From the NCBI GenBank assembly GCA_016213125.1, contig JACRBR010000041.1, forward strand, positions 1-24,718: DNA of 24,718 nt, read 5' to 3'. The position numbers and the translations under genes are program-made. Positions within the stretch are counted from its first letter, which is position 1. Each line of letters opens with the position of its first letter. The notes under the pieces are model-generated. The model was given only the letters and a program-made list of their open reading frames with translations, searched no databases and was not told the origin of the DNA. Of this stretch, positions 21,501-24,718 are shown piece after piece. Source of the DNA: Chloroflexota bacterium (GTDB lineage: Bacteria; Chloroflexota; Dehalococcoidia; DSTF01; JACRBR01).

Positions 21501-22178
21501 ACCGCCCCCGGCAGTTCCCGCCGGGGCCGCGATGCGCGTGATCGCGCCATACGTCGCCGGCTGCCGGTTCCGCACCACGTCCGTGCCCGGTGCCCGCTCC
21601 TTGATGTGCGCCATCGCCCGGTTTACTTCCGCCCCCACCGCCAGCTCCCGCCCCTCCAGCGCGACCGCCAGCAAGCGCCCGTTCGGCTCCGCGATCAGCG
21701 TCGCCCCGTTCGGCGTCGGTGCGGCCGCCGCGGCCACGAATACCCGGTTCTCTTCCGCCCGCGTCCGCGCCACATGCAGCATCGAGAGGCTCGGATCGTC
21801 GCCCGCCCACAGGATGATCTCAGCACCCCGCAGCATCAGCGATCGCGCCACCTCGGGCACGTACCCCTCCGCCGAGAGCATCATCCCGACGCGGCCGATC
21901 GGCGTGTGAAACACCGGGCACGCGTCGTTTCCCATCGGCATCGTCGAGAACCTTTCGCCCGGCGGCTTGTGCGACTGCCGGTGCGCCGCGATCCATCCTC
22001 GCTCGCCCGCCAGGTACATCGTCCGGTGCCCGTCGCCGTCGGGATCCCACACGACGAACGACACGCACACCCCCGTGTCCTCCGCGATCGCCTGCATCCC
22101 CTCCAGCACCTCGACATGATCGTATGCCTGCCGCAGCCGCGACGGGGTCACCGGGAACAGCACCAGCCGCGCATCCAT
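21498..22178 (-). CDS. Second nitrilase-like domain, catalytically degenerate (3' part of an interrupted gene)
   Basis: A 226-residue frame from ATG 22178. It reads as a carbon-nitrogen hydrolase domain without its first strand and helix, which are found at the end of the preceding gene in the same frame, 12 nt beyond a TAG. Of the Glu-Lys-Cys triad, Glu is replaced by Val10 (LVLFPVTPS), Lys71 remains (HRQSHKPPGE), and Cys is replaced by Ser102 (RVGMMLSAEGYVPEVARSL). The ATG has no ribosome-binding site. It may be made by reinitiation, by readthrough, or not at all. Codon use stays normal, so the loss of continuity is recent or tolerated. Hydrolase activity is unlikely. Confidence 0.8.
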   Translation of the reverse strand: MDARLVLFPVTPSRLRQAYDHVEVLEGMQAIAEDTGVCVSFVVWDPDGDGHRTMYLAGERGWIAAHRQSHKPPGERFSTMPMGNDACPVFHTPIGRVGMMLSAEGYVPEVARSLMLRGAEIILWAGDDPSLSMLHVARTRAEENRVFVAAAAAPTPNGATLIAEPNGRLLAVALEGRELAVGAEVNRAMAHIKERAPGTDVVRNRQPATYGAITRIAAPAGTAGGG

Positions 22179-22190
22179 CAGCCGCTGCCG

Positions 22191-23144
22191 CTAGACGTGC
22201 CGCCGCGCCGCCGACACGAACTCAGTCCCCGTCGCCGGCATCTCCATTTGCACCGCCGCGATCCGCTGTTCCTGCTCTTGCGGCACGAACGTCTCCTCCA
22301 GCGTCCGCGTGACCGGCAGGCTCTCCGTCGGATGCGACAGCACCTCATACAGCTCGGGCCTGCGCAACACCGGCGGCGCCGCGTCCGTCAGCGGCACGTC
22401 GTACACCAGCGCGCCCTCCTCGTTCGGCCCCAGCGCCGCCAGCACGTTGCCCCGCGGGTCGATGAAGCACGACCGCCCCGCGTACACGATGCTCTCCGCC
22501 TCCACCCCGCACTTGTCCGCGCACGCGATCCAGACGCCGTTCTCCGCGGCCCGCGTCCGCATCAGGTAGTCGTACTGGGTCGTCGTCAGCTCCCCAGGCT
22601 GGCGCCCGCCGCTCACCCACGCGGTCAGGTCCAGAATAATCTGCGCGCCGTTCAGCGTCAGGCTCCGCGCGATCTCCGGCAGCCGCCCGTCCGCGCACAC
22701 CAGCATCCCCACCCGCCCGATGTCAGTCTCGAATACGGGATACGCGCTCCCCTGCGAGAACCAACGGTTGTCGAAGTGCCACAGGAACGACTTGTCGTAA
22801 CGCCCTACCAGCGCACCGTCCCGCCCGAACAGCGCCGCCCCGTTGGCGTACCCTCCGCCCGCCGCATCCAGCGCCAGCCCCACGGCGATGTAGATCCCGT
22901 GCTCGCGCGCCTTCGCCGCGAATCGCCCCGCCGCCTCAACCGGCGACAGAACGCCGCACACCGGACGGTCGCTCGTCCCCAGGAAGTACGCCGGATACGT
23001 CACCTCCGGCAGCGCCACCAGGTCCGGCTTCTCCGCCGCCAGCACCTCATCGATCCGCCGCAGCGTGTGCGCCAGCGAAGCCGCGGCCTCCTCCAGGGAG
23101 AATGCGGGCAACTGCAGCAGGGCAATCCGCGCCGTCTTGCTCAT
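22191..23144 (-). CDS. Carbon-nitrogen hydrolase (nitrilase superfamily)
   Basis: A 317-residue protein with an intact catalytic triad: Glu47 in LVALPEVTYPAY, Lys118 in RYDKSFLWHF and Cys150 in RVGMLVCADGRLPEIAR. Enzymes of this family hydrolyse amides, carbamoyl groups or nitriles; the specific substrate is not evident. The catalytic domain ends near residue 280. The tail then begins a second domain (EQRIAAVQMEM, about 292-302, and helix EFVSAARRHV) and stops at TAG 22191-22193, while the same frame continues as the second nitrilase-like domain. ATG 23144 has no ribosome-binding site but a TACACT box 6 nt upstream, suggesting a leaderless transcript. Confidence 0.9.
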   Translation of the reverse strand: MSKTARIALLQLPAFSLEEAAASLAHTLRRIDEVLAAEKPDLVALPEVTYPAYFLGTSDRPVCGVLSPVEAAGRFAAKAREHGIYIAVGLALDAAGGGYANGAALFGRDGALVGRYDKSFLWHFDNRWFSQGSAYPVFETDIGRVGMLVCADGRLPEIARSLTLNGAQIILDLTAWVSGGRQPGELTTTQYDYLMRTRAAENGVWIACADKCGVEAESIVYAGRSCFIDPRGNVLAALGPNEEGALVYDVPLTDAAPPVLRRPELYEVLSHPTESLPVTRTLEETFVPQEQEQRIAAVQMEMPATGTEFVSAARRHV

Positions 23145-23150
23145 GTCCCG

Positions 23151-23156
23151 AGTGTA
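23151..23156 (-). promoter_or_regulatory. -10-like TACACT, leaderless start of the nitrilase gene
   Basis: On the minus strand TACACT, six bases, then ATG 23144. No ribosome-binding site and no convincing -35 hexamer are present, matching the other leaderless candidates. Confidence 0.45.
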
Positions 23157-23229
23157 CCCCGCGGATAACGCCCATTCCTCAACATCTGTTCCCGTCCGTT
23201 CAATCTGTTGGTAGTCCTCCCAGCGACCA

Positions 23230-23258
23230 GTGACCTACGACCACCTCTGCGGTAATCT
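23230..23258 (+). promoter_or_regulatory. Candidate promoter of the M3 peptidase gene
   Basis: GTGACC (23230-23235), 17 nt, TAATCT (23253-23258). Transcription would start about 12 nt before the ATG and include the ribosome-binding site GAAGGAG. Confidence 0.4.
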
Positions 23259-23276
23259 CCCGCCGAAGGAGCGCCC

Positions 23277-24718
23277 ATGATCGACTACGACAAGCTCACC
23301 CCCGAAATCGTCGCCGCGGAGTGCGAGGCCGCCATGAAGGCCTGCGACGAACACATCGCCGCCGTCGTCGCCACGCCAGCCGCGCAGCGCACCTTCGAGA
23401 ACACCTTCGTAGCCCTCGAGTCCGCCATGGACATCATCGGCCAGGCCGACGGGCGCTACGCCTTCATGTCCTACGTATCTACCGATGACGCCCTCCGCGA
23501 GACCGCGCGCGAGTGGGACGAGAAGCTCAGCCAGTACGCCGTCCAGCTCGGCTTCCGCGAGGATCTCTACCACGCAGTGAAGGAGTACGCCGCCTCGGCC
23601 GAAGCTATCGCCCTCTCCGGCGATAAGAAGCGACTCCTCGAGTTCGCCCTGCGCGACTACCGACGCAACGGCTTCGAGCTCCCAAAGGAGCAGCGTGACC
23701 GCGTGCAGGAGCTGATGGCGCGCCTCGTCACACTCGGGACCGACTTTCGCAAGGCTATCGACACCTGGGACGACGCCATCGTCGTCGATCGCGAGGATCT
23801 CTCCGGCATGCCCGACCGCTGGATCGATGGCCTCAAGAGGGTCGAGGAAGACGGCAAGACGAAGTACCGCGTTTCACTCGACTACCCCGAGATTGTCCCC
23901 TTCATGGACAACGCTGATTCCGCGAAGTGGCGCCGCGAGCTCTTCTTCAAGAACCAGAACAAGGGCGGCGAGGACAACGTGAACGTCCTCGAGGAGGCGA
24001 TCCGGGTCCGTGCGGAAGTTGCCCGCCTCCTCGGCTATGACTCATGGGCCGCATACATCGTCGAGAAGCGCATGGCCAAGACGCGCGACGCGGTCGACCG
24101 CTTCCTGCTCGACCTCCAGCCGCGCCTCGAAACCAAGGCCCGCGCCGACTTCGAGAAGCTCTCCGACGCCAAGCTCAAGCACGCCGGCGATGCCCACATC
24201 AACATCTGGGACTGGTGGTACTACACCCACATGCTCCTGCGCACCGAGTACGCCGTCGACGACTTCGAGGTCGCCAACTACTTTCCCCTCGACGCCTGCA
24301 TCAATGGCCTCTTCATGGTTACCCAGGAGCTCCTGGGCATCCGCTACCAGCCCGCCCCCGAAGCCCCAACGTGGCACGACGACGTCGTCGCCTACGACAT
24401 CCTCGACACGGACGGCTCCGAGCCGTTCGCACGCTTCTACATGGATCTCTACCCGCGCCCCAACAAGTTCAACCACGCCGCGGCGTTCACGCTGGTCGGC
24501 GGACGCCGCCTGCCCGACGGCACTTACCAGCACCCCACCAGCGCCATCGTCGCCAACTTCACGAAGCCCACCGCCGACGCACCGTCCCTCCTCCGCCACA
24601 GCGAGGTCGTCACGTTCTTCCACGAGTTCGGCCACATCCTGCACCAGACGCTGACGCGCGCGAACTACCTCGAGTTCAGCGGCTCCTCGACCGAGCGCGA
24701 CTTCGTCGAGGCGCCGTC
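23277..24718 (+). CDS. M3-family zinc metallopeptidase (thimet oligopeptidase-like), partial
   Basis: The gene starts at ATG 23277 with GAAGGAG about 6 nt upstream and is open for 480 codons to the right edge, where it is cut. The active-site motif HEFGH (about residues 448-452, in VVTFFHEFGHILHQTL) binds zinc; the third ligand Glu should lie about 25 residues later in the family and may fall in the visible text ANYLEFSGSSTERDFVEAP. FYMDLYPRPNKFNHAAAFTL and SSTERDFVEAP match the M3A group (thimet oligopeptidase, Dcp) better than PepF. The first 400 residues are mostly helical, as expected for the domain that limits access to short peptides. No signal peptide is seen, so cytoplasmic peptide breakdown is likely. 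Confidence 0.93.
   Translation, partial: MIDYDKLTPEIVAAECEAAMKACDEHIAAVVATPAAQRTFENTFVALESAMDIIGQADGRYAFMSYVSTDDALRETAREWDEKLSQYAVQLGFREDLYHAVKEYAASAEAIALSGDKKRLLEFALRDYRRNGFELPKEQRDRVQELMARLVTLGTDFRKAIDTWDDAIVVDREDLSGMPDRWIDGLKRVEEDGKTKYRVSLDYPEIVPFMDNADSAKWRRELFFKNQNKGGEDNVNVLEEAIRVRAEVARLLGYDSWAAYIVEKRMAKTRDAVDRFLLDLQPRLETKARADFEKLSDAKLKHAGDAHINIWDWWYYTHMLLRTEYAVDDFEVANYFPLDACINGLFMVTQELLGIRYQPAPEAPTWHDDVVAYDILDTDGSEPFARFYMDLYPRPNKFNHAAAFTLVGGRRLPDGTYQHPTSAIVANFTKPTADAPSLLRHSEVVTFFHEFGHILHQTLTRANYLEFSGSSTERDFVEAP

Noticed and set aside
22191..22193. TAG read as pyrrolysine
   Set aside because: No pyl genes or structural element can be seen, and the site is in a surface helix rather than an active site. 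Mutation or reinitiation is simpler.
21384..23168. Long open frame of 594 codons on the plus strand opposite the nitrilase genes
   Set aside because: Its product is an Arg/His/Pro/Gln-rich string with no domain; it is the mirror of the strong codon bias of the minus-strand nitrilase genes.

Overview
The window looks like a chromosomal piece of a high-GC member of the Chloroflexota (Dehalococcoidia or a relative). This is inferred from the Thr/Pro-rich 'TPTATPT' tails on secreted proteins, the UPF0182, DUF4389 and M3-peptidase content, strong C/G bias at third codon positions, and several apparently leaderless genes. No rRNA, tRNA, CRISPR array, transposase or integrase was seen. No computation or database search was possible, so family calls come from reading motifs.

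Left region (1-8227), electron-transfer cluster with its own regulators. On the minus strand lie a NarX/LiaS-type histidine kinase, an overlapping NarL-type response regulator, a short receiver-like protein lacking the normal phospho-acceptor, and the first 70 codons of a secreted c-type cytochrome that leaves the left edge. Divergently, on the plus strand, lie a membrane-anchored TPR protein, a membrane-anchored NHL beta-propeller, a 6-heme and a 5-heme secreted cytochrome, both with Thr/Pro tails, and a small membrane protein. The divergent gap carries inverted repeats and a Crp/Fnr-like site. A compact element of nested complementary segments sits between the two plus-strand cytochromes. 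The set reads as a two-component-controlled extracytoplasmic electron-transfer module.

Middle region (8228-13604). A large UPF0182 membrane protein follows a candidate leaderless 16-codon leader whose stop overlaps its GTG start. Next come three tightly coupled genes: a nucleotidyltransferase-fold protein, a SAM methyltransferase started at TTG, and a shortened SDR-like protein without the catalytic Tyr/Lys segment.

Right region (13605-24718). On the minus strand are purL, two genes carrying four DUF4389 modules, a phosphodiesterase/alkaline-phosphatase-fold protein coupled to a DinB-like protein, an unknown membrane protein coupled to an RDD protein, and a double nitrilase-like gene interrupted by one in-frame TAG. 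On the plus strand are a two-helix membrane protein and, leaving the right edge, an M3 metallopeptidase. Strong palindromes of REP or terminator type sit in the gaps near 13.5 kb, 18.05 kb and 19.95 kb.

The observations most worth following are the TAG-interrupted tandem nitrilase whose second domain has lost catalytic residues, the repeated 'TANNNT, about 6 nt, start codon' arrangement, and the cytochrome module with its receiver-like protein and candidate structured leader.
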